A stretch of 64,000 nucleotides of DNA from Rapidithrix thailandica (GCF_039710355.1 NZ_JBDKWZ010000001.1:372001-436000); one strand, 5' to 3'. Shown: positions 33,796-43,008, numbered from the stretch's first letter. The notes: generated from the sequence alone by a model not told the origin. A program made the numbers and translations.

Positions 33796-35313
33796 TTATA
33801 AGCTCGCCATCATTGTCAACAAGTCATCCAGGTATTCCCGGTTGTTTGCAAGCCGTGGCACTTTGTTTTGGCCTCCTAACTTCCCTCTTTTTTTCATCCA
33901 TTGATAAAAAGTATGTTCCGGTGCGGCATGGACTACCGGTTTTACCAAAGCAATATCCATATACCGTTTGGCATCGTAATCCGAATTGACCTTCCGCAAG
34001 GTTTCATCCAATGTGTCTACAAAAAGCGTAAAATCACTAGGACTTTGAATAAATTCAATGACCCATTCATGCCCTCCTTTCTTTCCTCTTTCCAGGTAGA
34101 TAGGGGCTGCCGTAAAGTTATTAATACGAGCTTGGGTGATTTTGCAGGCTTCAGTAATGGCTGTTTCCGCATTTTCGATCACCACTTCCTCCCCAAAGGC
34201 ATTGATAAAATGCTTGGTCCTTCCGGTGATTTTAATGCGGTAAGGGGTTTGAGAGGTGAACTTTACCGTATCCCCAATTAAATAGCGCCAAAGCCCTCCG
34301 TTGGTGGAGATCACCATTGCATAATTTTTCCCCAACTCCACTTCATCTAAGGTCAGTGCTTTCGGCTGCTCCTTATCCATCTCTTCGATAGGAATAAATT
34401 CGTAAAATATTCCATAATCCAGCATCAACAGGAGTTCGTCAGGGTTGTCCGTATCCTGCATTCCGAAAAAGCCTTCGGAAGCATTATAGGTTTCCATATA
34501 GTGCATCTTTTCACTTGGAATCAAGGGAGTAAACGTCTCCCGGTAAGGGCCAAAAGCTACGGCTCCGTGGAAAAAACATTCCAAGTTTGGCCATACTTCC
34601 GTGATGTTGTCTTTGCCCGTAATTTCCAAGATGCGTTGTAAGAGTACAAGTGTCCAAGTGGGAACTCCGGCAATATTGGTGACATTTTCTTTGGCAGTCA
34701 ATTGGGCCATTTTTTCAATTTTCTCCTCCCATTTATCCATCAGAGCTACTTCCAGGCCCGGAGAGCGGATAAACTCAGCCCACATGGGCAGGTTTTTCAT
34801 GATAATGGCCGAAACATCTCCGTAATACGAATCGGAATTCAGATGGTTTTTTTGGTAACTCCCCCCGATGGAAAGGCTTTTTCCTAAAAATAACCTGCTT
34901 TCAGGGTTTCTTTGAAAATAGACCGATAGTAAGTCTTTTCCGCCTTTATAATGGCAGCCGTCCAATGCCTCGTTTGACATGGGGATAAATTTACTTCGGG
35001 CATTGGTTGTACCGGACGATTTGGCAAAATTCTTAATTTCGGTAGGCCAGAGGATGTTTTGTTCGCCTTTCATCATCCGTTCGATGTAAGGAAATAAGTC
35101 TTCATAACTGGAGATGGGCACCCTTTGTTGGTACTCACGCACAGAGCTGATTTCAGAGTAGTGGAATTTTTTCCCCCATTCCGTATGACGGGCGGTACCT
35201 ATCAGGCTGCTGAATACCTCATATTGTACATCATGAGGATGCTGCATAAAGTGTTCAATTTGCTTTATCCGCCTGCTCATTACCCAGTTAAAAAACTTAT
35301 TCAGTAGCTCCAT
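33796..35313 (-). CDS. GH3-family (auxin-responsive GH3-like) acyl-adenylating protein
   Basis: 505 residues from ATG at 35313 (a TTG four codons earlier is less likely). GH3 motifs are present: SSGTTNARSKFIPMS (the P-loop-like ATP site), YNASEGFFGMQD (acyl-acid and adenylate site) and GGLWRYLIGDTVKFTS, with ITGRTKHFINAFGEE. Plant GH3 enzymes link amino acids to jasmonate or auxin via acyl-adenylates. In Bacteroidota the function is unknown. All adenylation motifs look intact, so it is probably an active acyl-acid amido synthetase-like enzyme. Confidence 0.88.
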   Translation of the reverse strand: MELLNKFFNWVMSRRIKQIEHFMQHPHDVQYEVFSSLIGTARHTEWGKKFHYSEISSVREYQQRVPISSYEDLFPYIERMMKGEQNILWPTEIKNFAKSSGTTNARSKFIPMSNEALDGCHYKGGKDLLSVYFQRNPESRLFLGKSLSIGGSYQKNHLNSDSYYGDVSAIIMKNLPMWAEFIRSPGLEVALMDKWEEKIEKMAQLTAKENVTNIAGVPTWTLVLLQRILEITGKDNITEVWPNLECFFHGAVAFGPYRETFTPLIPSEKMHYMETYNASEGFFGMQDTDNPDELLLMLDYGIFYEFIPIEEMDKEQPKALTLDEVELGKNYAMVISTNGGLWRYLIGDTVKFTSQTPYRIKITGRTKHFINAFGEEVVIENAETAITEACKITQARINNFTAAPIYLERGKKGGHEWVIEFIQSPSDFTLFVDTLDETLRKVNSDYDAKRYMDIALVKPVVHAAPEHTFYQWMKKRGKLGGQNKVPRLANNREYLDDLLTMMASL

Positions 35314-35426
35314 AGGTTTTTGCAATCTAGTAGTTAGGAGTTAAGGAATTTTAGCGTGTTGTTGATAATATGAATATTTCCCTTTGTAGATAGGATCATT
35401 TAGTTTGTTGATCAAGAAAATGATTA

Positions 35427-36164
35427 CTAGAAAAAGACCTTTCGTTTGAATTCGTAATGTTTTCCTAAGTAAGCTTCCCGTACCGTTTGGTTTTCGGCTA
35501 AATCTTCAGGGATTCCTTCGGCCAGTATTTGTCCTTCCGATAAAATATAGGCACGGCTGGTAATGGAAAGGGTCTCGGTAACGTTGTGGTCTGTAATCAA
35601 TACCCCAATATTACGCTCCTTCAGTTGGGCCACAATTTTTTGAATTTCTTCCACTTGAATGGGATCTACCCCGGCAAAGGGCTCGTCCAACAGTACAAAG
35701 TTCGGGTCTACGGCCAGGGCCCTGGCAATTTCCGTTCTTCTTCTTTCTCCCCCGGACAATACCATCCCTTTACTTTTACGCACTTTTTCCAAGCCGAACT
35801 CTTCCACTAAGGCGTCCATTTTGTGGCGTTGTTCTTTCCGCGATAGTTTGGTCATTTCCAAAGGGGCTAAAATATTCTCTTCCACGGTGAGGGTACGGAA
35901 CACAGAGGCTTCTTGGGCCAGGTAACCAACGCCTCTCCGGGCCCTTCTGAACATCGGCAATGCCGTAATGTCTTCTTTGTCCAAAAAGATATGCCCTTGG
36001 TTAGGCTTGATCAAGCCTACAATCATATAGAAAGTAGTCGTTTTCCCGGCTCCATTGGGGCCTAATAAACCCACAATTTCACCTTGGTTGACATAGACTG
36101 AGACATCGTTGACAACATTTCTGCTTTTGTAACGCTTAATAAGATTTTCTGCCTTTAGTACCAT
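35427..36164 (-). CDS. lptB: LPS export ABC transporter ATPase LptB
   Basis: 245 residues from ATG 36164. A longer frame to 36302 adds 46 residues absent from the family. Walker A is GPNGAGKTT, Q-loop VGYLAQEASVF, the ABC signature LSGGERRRTEIARAL and Walker B NFVLLDEPFAGVDP, followed by the switch His in TDHN. The sequence KAENLIKRY at the start and RRGVGYLAQ are LptB-specific. With LptFG it extracts lipopolysaccharide from the inner membrane. The other lpt genes are elsewhere. Confidence 0.93.
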   Translation of the reverse strand: MVLKAENLIKRYKSRNVVNDVSVYVNQGEIVGLLGPNGAGKTTTFYMIVGLIKPNQGHIFLDKEDITALPMFRRARRGVGYLAQEASVFRTLTVEENILAPLEMTKLSRKEQRHKMDALVEEFGLEKVRKSKGMVLSGGERRRTEIARALAVDPNFVLLDEPFAGVDPIQVEEIQKIVAQLKERNIGVLITDHNVTETLSITSRAYILSEGQILAEGIPEDLAENQTVREAYLGKHYEFKRKVFF

Positions 36165-36191
36165 ATATCGTGGATTATTCTTGGTGAATCG

Positions 36192-36199
36192 CAAAAATA
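36192..36199 (-). promoter_or_regulatory. Candidate -7 element for lptB
   Basis: TATTTTTG on the minus strand lies about 28 bp before the lptB start, supporting the shorter start. No clear -33 TTG at the ideal spacing. Confidence 0.4.
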
Positions 36200-36400
36200 C
36201 TGCTTGCCGTACATTTTTTATGGAAACCGACTTGGCCTCATCTGTTATTAAGACGCATTTGTACAGCCGTTTGACAAAAATATATAAAAGTTTGGATAAC
36301 AATTCATCCCTGCCCTCTTAGCACTTCACCAAGATGAGCCGTCAAAAGTTGAGAGTGGCCGGTAGAGAAAACCTGTTTCTTCTGTATCCCCTCCATAAAC

Positions 36401-36435
36401 ATTCAGGGAACCCAATTCCATTGGGCTCCCTGAAT
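36401..36435 (-). terminator. Hairpin downstream of fabI
   Basis: 15-bp arms (36401-36415 and 36421-36435) with one G-T pair and a 5-base loop. There is no strong T run on the minus strand, so it may be an RNA-stabilising or weak terminator hairpin. Confidence 0.6.
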
Positions 36436-36460
36436 AAGAAAAGACTGTATGAAACCTTCG

Positions 36461-37273
36461 TTATTTGCTAAGCTTTTCTACTAACTCTTCCGTGATCCCT
36501 GAAGTAGAGAAACCTCCGTCATGGAAAAGATTTTGCATGGTTACTTTTCGGGTGAGATCAGAGAAAAGGCTGAGGATATAGTCTGCACATTCAGCGGAAG
36601 TGGCATTTCCCAAAGGAGAAAGCATTTCTGCATAATCGAAGAATACATCAAACCCGGAAATTCCCGATCCGGCAGTAGTTTTGGTAGGCGATTGAGAAAT
36701 CGTATTGACTCTTACCTTTTTGTTTCTACCCAAGCGCTGGCCATAGCTGCGGGCAATGGACTCCAACATTGCTTTGGCTTGCGCCATATCGCTATAGTCC
36801 GGATAGGTGCGTTGTGCTGCGATATAAGATAAACCTACCACAGAGGCCCATTCGTTGAAAAAGTCCATTTTCTCAGCCACTTGCATCATCTTGTGGAAAG
36901 ACAAAGCCGAGATGTCTAAGGTTTTTTGAAACCAGTCATAGTTCAGGTCACCATAGGTTTTCCCTTTTCTCACATTAGGACTCATGCCGATAGAGTGCAA
37001 CAAGAAGTCAAGGTTTCCTCCCAAATGCTCGGCGGTTTGAGTATACAGCTTTTCGATATCTTCTAAGGAGGTTGCATCTGCAGGGATCACAATGGTCTTG
37101 CATTTTTCTGCTAACTCATTGATTTTTCCCATCCGCATGGCTACGGGGGCATTGGTCAATACAAATTGAGCACCTTCTTCATGAGCGCGCAGAGCTACCT
37201 GCCATGCAATAGAGTTTTCGTCCAAAGCACCGGTAATAATCCCTTTTTTACCTTTTAATAAGTTGTATGCCAT
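36461..37273 (-). CDS. fabI: Enoyl-[acyl-carrier-protein] reductase (NADH) FabI
   Basis: 270 residues, a short-chain dehydrogenase-fold enzyme of fatty-acid synthesis II. The N-terminal KKGIITGALDENSIAW is the FabI-type NADH site. HSIGMSP follows near residue 93. The catalytic Tyr-x9-Tyr-x6-Lys arrangement is intact at Tyr150, Tyr160 and Lys167. Residues after TISQSPTKT form the substrate loop. It reduces trans-2-enoyl-ACP to acyl-ACP in the cytosol. Confidence 0.96.
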   Translation of the reverse strand: MAYNLLKGKKGIITGALDENSIAWQVALRAHEEGAQFVLTNAPVAMRMGKINELAEKCKTIVIPADATSLEDIEKLYTQTAEHLGGNLDFLLHSIGMSPNVRKGKTYGDLNYDWFQKTLDISALSFHKMMQVAEKMDFFNEWASVVGLSYIAAQRTYPDYSDMAQAKAMLESIARSYGQRLGRNKKVRVNTISQSPTKTTAGSGISGFDVFFDYAEMLSPLGNATSAECADYILSLFSDLTRKVTMQNLFHDGGFSTSGITEELVEKLSK

Positions 37274-37472
37274 ATTCCGTGGTCTTTATTAGTTTATTAT
37301 AAATATTACTTTAAAGCACATATAAATGCCAAACGAGAGTACAATTTCAGAAAATGCGTTCCCCGTTTTGCTTGTGAAGAGATAAAACCCTCCCGCAAAA
37401 ATAGTGTTTTTTAAGAATTCGGGATTATCCGGTGTAAGGGTTTCATTATGAGAGGACTCAAAACGCTCCTGT

Positions 37473-38042
37473 TTATCGCTTCACCCTGTCCGGATTTTCT
37501 TCAATGAATGAAGCCCAGGATTTGGTTTTTCTCAGGTTATCCCCTTTTTGATAGAAATGACAAAGTGCTACGCCCAAGGCGTCTGTAGCATCCAACATTT
37601 TATTTTCGTCTAAGTCAAACTTCAAAATATTCATCAACATTTTAGCGACCTGTTCTTTGCTGGCATTCCCGTTTCCGGTTACGGCTTGCTTAACTTTTTT
37701 AGGGGCATATTCCACAATGGGGATTTCGCGGGATAATGCAGCGGACATGGCAACGCCTTGTGCCCGTCCCAGTTTTAACATAGATTGCACATTTTTTCCA
37801 AAGAAGGGGGCTTCCAGGGCCATTTCATCCGGGTTGTAATCATCGATCAATTGTAAGATACGGTCAAAAATTTTTTTGAGCCGCAGTGCATGGGTAGCAT
37901 ACTTCTTTAAGTGAATTACGCCATATTGTAAAAGTGTAGGCTTGTTGTTTTGTATCAAAAGCAGACCGTATCCCGTTACCTGGGTGCCAGGGTCTACGCC
38001 TAAAATAATTCGCTCCTTGATATCTTTGTTTGTTCTCGCCAT
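37473..38042 (-). CDS. ruvC: Crossover junction endodeoxyribonuclease RuvC
   Basis: 189 residues. The four acidic metal ligands of the RuvC RNase-H fold are present: Asp17 (GVDPGT), Glu77 (ALEAPF), and Asp151 and Asp154 (DATDALG). RuvC cuts Holliday junctions after RuvAB branch migration. ruvA and ruvB are not adjacent. The C-terminal 25 residues are a short basic tail. Confidence 0.96.
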   Translation of the reverse strand: MARTNKDIKERIILGVDPGTQVTGYGLLLIQNNKPTLLQYGVIHLKKYATHALRLKKIFDRILQLIDDYNPDEMALEAPFFGKNVQSMLKLGRAQGVAMSAALSREIPIVEYAPKKVKQAVTGNGNASKEQVAKMLMNILKFDLDENKMLDATDALGVALCHFYQKGDNLRKTKSWASFIEENPDRVKR

Positions 38043-38210
38043 AGTCTATCTATTAAACGGCAAGTTATAAAATATCTAACAGTAATCCGTGAAGCCTGAT
38101 CAGTTATCAAGAGTGTCTGTCAAGGCCAGGGAAATTTTAACCTGTAAGGAGGGACTTGTTACCCAATTGACCGGGTTTAAAATTGGAGCCTTATTTGAAA
38201 GAAAATAATT

Positions 38211-39209
38211 ATGGAACATACAAAGCGTAAGTATTCGGAAAGTCTTTTTACAGGGTTTAAAATCCTGGTATTGGGAGGGGCTTTGTATTACATCTATTTT
38301 ATCTTGCAGGGGAATGAAAATCTCAATGAGCAATTCATCCGTTTGTTCACCGGTAGTTTGTCGGTATATAGTTTGCCTCTGTTTGCACTGTTGATGGTAT
38401 TGATGTTATGCAACTGGGGAATAGAAGCTTTTCGATGGCGATTTTTAGTGAGCCGGGTACAGTATATTACCTTTCCGAAGGCATTTAAAAGCGTGTTGAC
38501 CGGTTTGGCTTTTTCTTTTTTTTCCGAACAAAATCTGGGGACTTTTTTCGGGCGGGTGTGGCAGCTTCCTACAGAAGACCGCTACAAGGCTTTGGGGCTT
38601 ACCATAGCCGGAGGTATTTGTCAAAATTATATTACCTATGTAGCCGGGGGCTTGGGCTTGGTAAGTTTTTTATACAAAAAAGCAATTATCTCTTCTTCGT
38701 TGGGCTTGGGTTTGTTATCCTTTACCATTTTGATAGCCATAGGAGGCTTGCTGTTGTTGGCCCAAATGAATAAGCTCAAAACATTGATTGAACGCCTGCC
38801 CCGCTTCAAGGATTACTTGTTGCCTATGACGGAGTTTTCCCCCAAAGAAATTTTGTACCTGATCGGCATGTCATTGCTCCGGTACGGAATCTTTTTCTTT
38901 CAGTTTTATAGTGTGTTTTTGCTGTTACAGGTGCTCATCCCGGTAAGCGATTTTCTCTGTGGTATTTCTTTGGTGTATTTGTCCAAGTCTTTAGTGCCTA
39001 AGTTTAGTTTTTTAAGTGACCTGGGCATCCGGGAGTTTTCCGCTTTATTTTTTTTAGGGCAATTGGGGCTGGAAGATCCTGTGATCCTTACCGCTACCTT
39101 ATCACTTTGGCTGATCAATATCTTACTTCCTACTTTTTGGGGTTTGTATTATAGTTGGCACTTACCGGTAAAGCCTTCTGTTTTCAAAATCCGTACACCT
39201 TGGAAGTAA
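38211..39209 (+). CDS. Flippase-like integral membrane protein (LPG synthase TM / UPF0104 family)
   Basis: 332 residues with about eight hydrophobic helices. The conserved GTFFGRVWQLP loop, the KAFKSVLTGLAFSFF segment and the DLGIREFSALFF motif near 270 are typical of the AglD/MprF-transmembrane superfamily. These proteins are thought to move or modify lipid-linked precursors. No soluble catalytic domain is attached. The partner is unknown; the neighbour ruvC is divergent and M42 peptidase downstream is probably separate. Confidence 0.75.
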   Translation: MEHTKRKYSESLFTGFKILVLGGALYYIYFILQGNENLNEQFIRLFTGSLSVYSLPLFALLMVLMLCNWGIEAFRWRFLVSRVQYITFPKAFKSVLTGLAFSFFSEQNLGTFFGRVWQLPTEDRYKALGLTIAGGICQNYITYVAGGLGLVSFLYKKAIISSSLGLGLLSFTILIAIGGLLLLAQMNKLKTLIERLPRFKDYLLPMTEFSPKEILYLIGMSLLRYGIFFFQFYSVFLLLQVLIPVSDFLCGISLVYLSKSLVPKFSFLSDLGIREFSALFFLGQLGLEDPVILTATLSLWLINILLPTFWGLYYSWHLPVKPSVFKIRTPWK

Positions 39210-39301
39210 GACTTTTGGTGTGTTCTGCAATACTCGGTTTTATGAAGTAAATTTAGACTCAGAATGTTTGGCGATGCTACCGGATTCTTTGGGGGCAATG
39301 C

Positions 39302-39331
39302 TTCAATAATTCCGTTTAACGTTTAATTTTG
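39302..39331 (+). promoter_or_regulatory. Promoter of the M42 aminopeptidase gene
   Basis: TAATTTTG at 39324-39331 fits the -7 consensus. TTC at 39302-39304, 19 bp upstream, could be a weak -33 element. Confidence 0.5.
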
Positions 39332-39370
39332 AGAGTTCCGTTTTAGCACATTTATAAATTTAAAATAATT

Positions 39371-40441
39371 ATGAGCGCAGATCCTAAGAAATTTTTGTAC
39401 GAATATTTGAACAATGCTTCTCCTACAGGTTTTGAAGCCTCCGGGCAAAAGTTGTGGCTGGATTATGTAAAACCCTATGTGGACAATTATTATACGGATA
39501 CCTACGGTACGGCTGTAGGAGTGATTAACCCGGACGCTCCGTATAAAGTGGTGATCGAAGCACATGCCGATGAAATTTCCTGGTTTGTGAATTACATCTC
39601 TCCGGAAGGCTATATTTATGTGATCCGGAACGGGGGTTCCGACCATCAAATCGCACCTTCTAAGCGAGTAAATATCCATACGAAAAAAGGGGTTGTGAAA
39701 GCGGTGTTTGGCTGGCCGGCCATTCATGTTCGCGACAAAGCCAATGAACCAAGCCCCAACCTGGATAATATCTTTTTGGATTGCGGGTGTAGTTCGAAAG
39801 AAGAAGTAGAAGAATTAGGTGTACATGTAGGGTGTGTGATTACCTATGAGGATGAGTTGACCGAGCTGAATGGAAAGTATTACACCGGAAGGGCTCTGGA
39901 CAACCGTATTGGAGGGTTTATCATTGCCGAGACGGCACGCCTTCTCCACGAGCGCGGAGTGAAACTACCTTTTGGATTATACATTGTCAATGCCGTTCAG
40001 GAAGAGATCGGTTTGCGTGGTGCGGAAATGATCGCGGCCCGTATCAAGCCCGATGTAGCCATTGTCATAGACGTATGCCATGATACCACACCTCCTTTGT
40101 ACGATAAGAAAAAACAAGGAGAAACCAAGTGTGGCGCAGGACCTGTCTTGACTTACGGCCCGGCCGTGCAAAATAACTTGCTGAACATGCTGTTCCAACG
40201 GGCAGAGGAAGGTAATATTCCGGTGCAGCGCTCAGCCGCTTCTCGGTTTACAGGCACCGATACGGATGCATTTGCCTATTCCAACGAAGGAGTAGCATCC
40301 GCCCTGATTTCTCTTCCGATGCGATATATGCATACTACTGTGGAAACGGTAAATAAGGAAGATGTACAACATGTGATTGATTTGTATGTGGAATTTTTGA
40401 CAAAACTGGAAGCAGGTCACGATTTCAGATATATAAAGTAA
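39371..40441 (+). CDS. M42-family glutamyl/leucyl aminopeptidase-type metallopeptidase
   Basis: 356 residues. M42 dinuclear-metal site motifs can be followed: EAHADEI (first His-Asp), the bridging Asp in GRALDNRIGG, the catalytic Glu pair in VQEEIGLRGA, then IDVCHDT and the last metal His at RYMHTTVETV. These cytosolic peptidases form dodecameric tetrahedra and trim short peptides. Length is normal. A repeat copy begins 30 bp after the stop. Confidence 0.92.
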   Translation: MSADPKKFLYEYLNNASPTGFEASGQKLWLDYVKPYVDNYYTDTYGTAVGVINPDAPYKVVIEAHADEISWFVNYISPEGYIYVIRNGGSDHQIAPSKRVNIHTKKGVVKAVFGWPAIHVRDKANEPSPNLDNIFLDCGCSSKEEVEELGVHVGCVITYEDELTELNGKYYTGRALDNRIGGFIIAETARLLHERGVKLPFGLYIVNAVQEEIGLRGAEMIAARIKPDVAIVIDVCHDTTPPLYDKKKQGETKCGAGPVLTYGPAVQNNLLNMLFQRAEEGNIPVQRSAASRFTGTDTDAFAYSNEGVASALISLPMRYMHTTVETVNKEDVQHVIDLYVEFLTKLEAGHDFRYIK

Positions 40442-40471
40442 TCCAAGTTGCGAAGGGTAGTTTCTGATTAG

Positions 40472-40644
40472 TGAAGTGGTTTACACGTATAGTTTTTGGC
40501 CGAAAATGGAATCACAATGGGCTCATCAAGGCACTTTTTGAAAAGATTTGAAAAGAATAGCCAAAGCTATTGTTGCAAAAAGTAAGACAGAGGAGGCGTT
40601 TTTGAAACCTTTTTTAGGAAAAAGAAAAAGTTTAATTCACTTCA
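40472..40644 (+). repeat. Dispersed intergenic repeat, copy 3 (173 bp)
   Basis: Ends TGAAGTGGTTTACAC and ...TTAATTCACTTCA. Compared with copies 1 and 2 it has an extra 10 bp, a tandem duplication of TTTGAAAAGA, plus scattered changes. It lies 30 bp after the M42 peptidase stop. Confidence 0.85.
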
Positions 40645-40815
40645 GTGTATGAATGAGTGAAAATTGAAGAGGCATTGCAAAAAAGGTTGAGATCTCAATA
40701 TAAAGTTTTGTGCCGGTGCAATCCAGGATTAGTTTCAAACAGTCTACTCACTATTTCACTCGATGATTTATTTCAATAAATGATAGACTGCCACTTGATC
40801 CGGAATAGATTGTCG

Positions 40816-40863
40816 AAATCAACACAAAGGGGTATGCATTTGTATACCCCTTTGTGTTGATTT
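40816..40863. repeat. Perfect 20-bp inverted repeat (hairpin)
   Basis: Arms 40816-40835 and 40844-40863 are exact complements with an 8-base loop; the outer ends are AAA/TTT. It can act as a terminator in either direction, though the nearest upstream stop is 375 bp away. Confidence 0.85.
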
Positions 40864-40930
40864 GTAGGGTGTTGTGATTTTTTTTTGAATTTTTTTGTGA
40901 AAATTTTGGGAAAAGTGATTTGCTCTTTTA

Positions 40931-40938
40931 TATCTTTG
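40931..40938 (+). promoter_or_regulatory. Candidate distal -7 element upstream of the tRNA genes
   Basis: TATCTTTG fits TAnnTTTG. A TTG at 40906-40908 is 22 bp upstream. It could be a second tRNA promoter or serve a small transcript. Confidence 0.4.
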
Positions 40939-41012
40939 CACCCGCTAAGACAGAGAAAATCCAGGGAAGCTGGAAGCAAAATAAAAAGTTCAGGAAAAAA
41001 ATCCGAAAGTTT

Positions 41013-41042
41013 TTGGAAAAAGAAAAATCTTGAATACTTTTG
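41013..41042 (+). promoter_or_regulatory. Promoter of the tandem tRNA-Glu genes
   Basis: TTG (41013-41015), exactly 19 bp, then TACTTTTG (41035-41042) ends 18 bp before the first tRNA. This is a near-ideal Bacteroidota housekeeping promoter. Confidence 0.8.
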
Positions 41043-41060
41043 CATCTCCTTAGAAAATAT

Positions 41061-41132
41061 GCTCCGTTCGTCTAGGGGTTAGGACGCCAGGTTTTCATCC
41101 TGGTAGCAGGGGTTCGAATCCCCTACGGAGTA
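41061..41132 (+). tRNA. tRNA-Glu (anticodon TTC), copy 1
   Basis: A 72-base cloverleaf: acceptor arms GCTCCGT and ACGGAGT pair fully. The anticodon stem CCAGG/CCTGG frames the loop TTTTCAT (anticodon TTC, reads GAA/GAG), and the T arm has GGTTCGAATCC. The discriminator is A, and CCA is not encoded. Confidence 0.95.
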
Positions 41133-41165
41133 CGATAAGTTTAGTAAACGTGGCAGTGCAAAAAT

Positions 41166-41237
41166 GCTCCGTTCGTCTAGGGGTTAGGACGCCAGGTTTT
41201 CATCCTGGTAGCAGGGGTTCGAATCCCCTACGGAGTA
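41166..41237 (+). tRNA. tRNA-Glu (anticodon TTC), copy 2
   Basis: Identical in sequence to the first copy, after a 33-bp spacer. It is followed at once by a terminator hairpin, so both are probably cut from one transcript. Confidence 0.95.
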
Positions 41238-41241
41238 CTAC

Positions 41242-41269
41242 AGGTCAGCTTGAAAGAGCTGACTTTTTT
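41242..41269 (+). terminator. Terminator of the tRNA-Glu operon
   Basis: GTCAGCT (41244-41250) and AGCTGAC (41257-41263) with a 6-base loop, then six T residues. Confidence 0.85.
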
Positions 41270-41570
41270 ATTTTATACTATTTATTCCTGTTTGTTACCC
41301 CCTTATAAACCTCTCTCTAACCCCTTAATTCCTTACCTGTTTTTTCTTCTTTTTTTCTGCATTTTCATTGAGGAATTAGATTTTATAGTCTTACTTTGTA
41401 ACACACCTGAAATGTTGGAAAAACTTAAATAGATTGCCTTGTAAGTGGTTGAATTTAAGTGGTTTGTAATTGTTTTGCTTTGGTTTTTACAGTAAAATGA
41501 TATCGTCAGAATCACACGATTATATATTTCTTTTCATATATTATCTTCAACCTGTTAATAGTTTTCAGCT
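41270..41570. other. AT-rich intergenic region before cydA
   Basis: No gene, RNA or repeat recognised. The sequence TATCTTCA near 41544 resembles a -7 element with one mismatch and may belong to the cydAB promoter. Confidence 0.4.
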
Positions 41571-42902
41571 ATGGATGACTTACTAGCTGCCAGACTTCAA
41601 ATGGCAATTTCTTTAGGTTTTCACATCGTCTTTGCATGTATCGGTATCGCCATGCCCTTTTTTATGGCCTTTGCCGAATATAAATGGCTCCGGACCGGAG
41701 ACGAACAGTATAAAAAACTGGCCAAAACCTGGTCGAAGGGAGTGGCGATTTTTTTCGCTACGGGAGCCGTATCGGGCACGGTACTTTCTTTTGAATTGGG
41801 CTTGTTATGGCCGACTTTTATGGAGCATGCCGGGCCGATTTTCGGAATGCCCTTCTCCTGGGAAGGAACCGCTTTTTTTCTGGAAGCCATCGCTTTGGGT
41901 TTGTTCCTGTACGGATGGAACCGCTTGAATAAATGGGTGCATTTTGCTTCCGGGATTGCCGTAGGACTTTCCGGTGTCGCTTCCGGTATATTTGTGGTAG
42001 CAGCCAATGCCTGGATGAATAGCCCCTCCGGTTTTGATTGGGTCAACGGGCAAGCTATCAACATCGATCCGGTAGCGGCCATGTTTAACGATGCCTGGTT
42101 CAGTCAGGCTTTGCATATGACCATTGCCGCTTTTGAAGCTACGGCTTTTGCCGTAGCCGGACTGCACGCCTTTCTTCTGTTACGCAATCCTCAATTTGAT
42201 ATCCACTTAAAAGCGCTGAAAATTGCACTGACCATCGGAGCGATCTCTGCAATTTTACAACCTTTAAGCGGTGACATTGCGGCCAAGGATATTGCCGTAC
42301 GGCAACCCTTAAAACTGGCAGCCATGGAAAGCCATTTTGAAACCTCTAAAAATGCCGGTTTGTTGATTGGTGGTTTGCCAAACGTAGAAGAAGAAAAAGT
42401 TGACTATGCGATAGAAATACCCGGTTTATTGAGTTTCCTGGCCTTCGGGGATTTGGATGCGGAAGTAAAAGGGTTAAAAGAATTTCCCAAAGAAGAATGG
42501 CCTCCGGTATTGGTGGTCCATATCGCTTTCCAAATCATGGTAGGAGCAGGGTCTGTTATGGCCTTGATTGGTCTGCTGTTCTTGTTGTTTTACTGGAAGT
42601 GGCCTCAACAAATTACAACCAAATGGTTTTTGAAAATTCTGGTTGGGGCTACTCCTTTGGGATTTATAGCCGTAGAAGCGGGTTGGACAGTGACGGAAGT
42701 AGGAAGACAGCCCTGGATCATTTATGGCATCATGAAAACCAAAGATGCCGTCTCCAATATGCCGGGATTGGAAATTCCGATGCTAACGATGACCTCGGTA
42801 TACTTGTTGTTGACCGTTGTGTTGGTTTGGCTGATGCAACGTCAGATCAGTAATTTACATTATGAGCTGTCTTCTAAAAGCGAGGAGTCAAAAGTGATGT
42901 AA
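41571..42902 (+). CDS. cydA: Cytochrome bd ubiquinol oxidase subunit I
   Basis: 443 residues with about nine transmembrane helices. His18 in GFHIVFACIG corresponds to a haem b595 ligand. The segment GTALSFELGLLWP-like (SGTVLSFELGLLWPTFM) and GREVGRQPW-like TEVGRQPWIIYG near 375 are CydA hallmarks. The Q-loop is short, so this is the short-loop type. It is a quinol oxidase with high oxygen affinity in the inner membrane. cydB lies 106 bp downstream. A variant note: no cydX-like small gene was seen after cydB. Confidence 0.95.
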   Translation: MDDLLAARLQMAISLGFHIVFACIGIAMPFFMAFAEYKWLRTGDEQYKKLAKTWSKGVAIFFATGAVSGTVLSFELGLLWPTFMEHAGPIFGMPFSWEGTAFFLEAIALGLFLYGWNRLNKWVHFASGIAVGLSGVASGIFVVAANAWMNSPSGFDWVNGQAINIDPVAAMFNDAWFSQALHMTIAAFEATAFAVAGLHAFLLLRNPQFDIHLKALKIALTIGAISAILQPLSGDIAAKDIAVRQPLKLAAMESHFETSKNAGLLIGGLPNVEEEKVDYAIEIPGLLSFLAFGDLDAEVKGLKEFPKEEWPPVLVVHIAFQIMVGAGSVMALIGLLFLLFYWKWPQQITTKWFLKILVGATPLGFIAVEAGWTVTEVGRQPWIIYGIMKTKDAVSNMPGLEIPMLTMTSVYLLLTVVLVWLMQRQISNLHYELSSKSEESKVM

Positions 42903-43008
42903 AACATTCCTTCTCATGATGAAAAGCCTTCCTTCCCGGAAGGTTTAACAGGGCTGTTCTTTTTGGAAATAGGCCCTTTTCTACCAAATCTTTAAGCCTG
43001 ATAGTTCT

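Larger units (their letters stand above)
40645..41012. other. Gene-free stretch before the tRNA-Glu promoter
   Basis: Contains a perfect 20-bp inverted repeat (40816-40863) and a second candidate -7 element (40931-40938). Open frames on either strand here (for example 40773-41045 minus) cross these elements and look fortuitous. Confidence 0.5.

Noticed and set aside
40773..41045. Minus-strand 90-codon frame before the tRNA-Glu genes
   Set aside because: It is antisense to the hairpin and to the tRNA promoter, with low-complexity Phe/Lys content.
41061..41237. tRNA-Glu pair as an integration site (attB)
   Set aside because: No integrase, direct repeat of the tRNA 3' end or island-like genes follow. 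The second copy is full-length and identical, so simple tandem duplication is enough.
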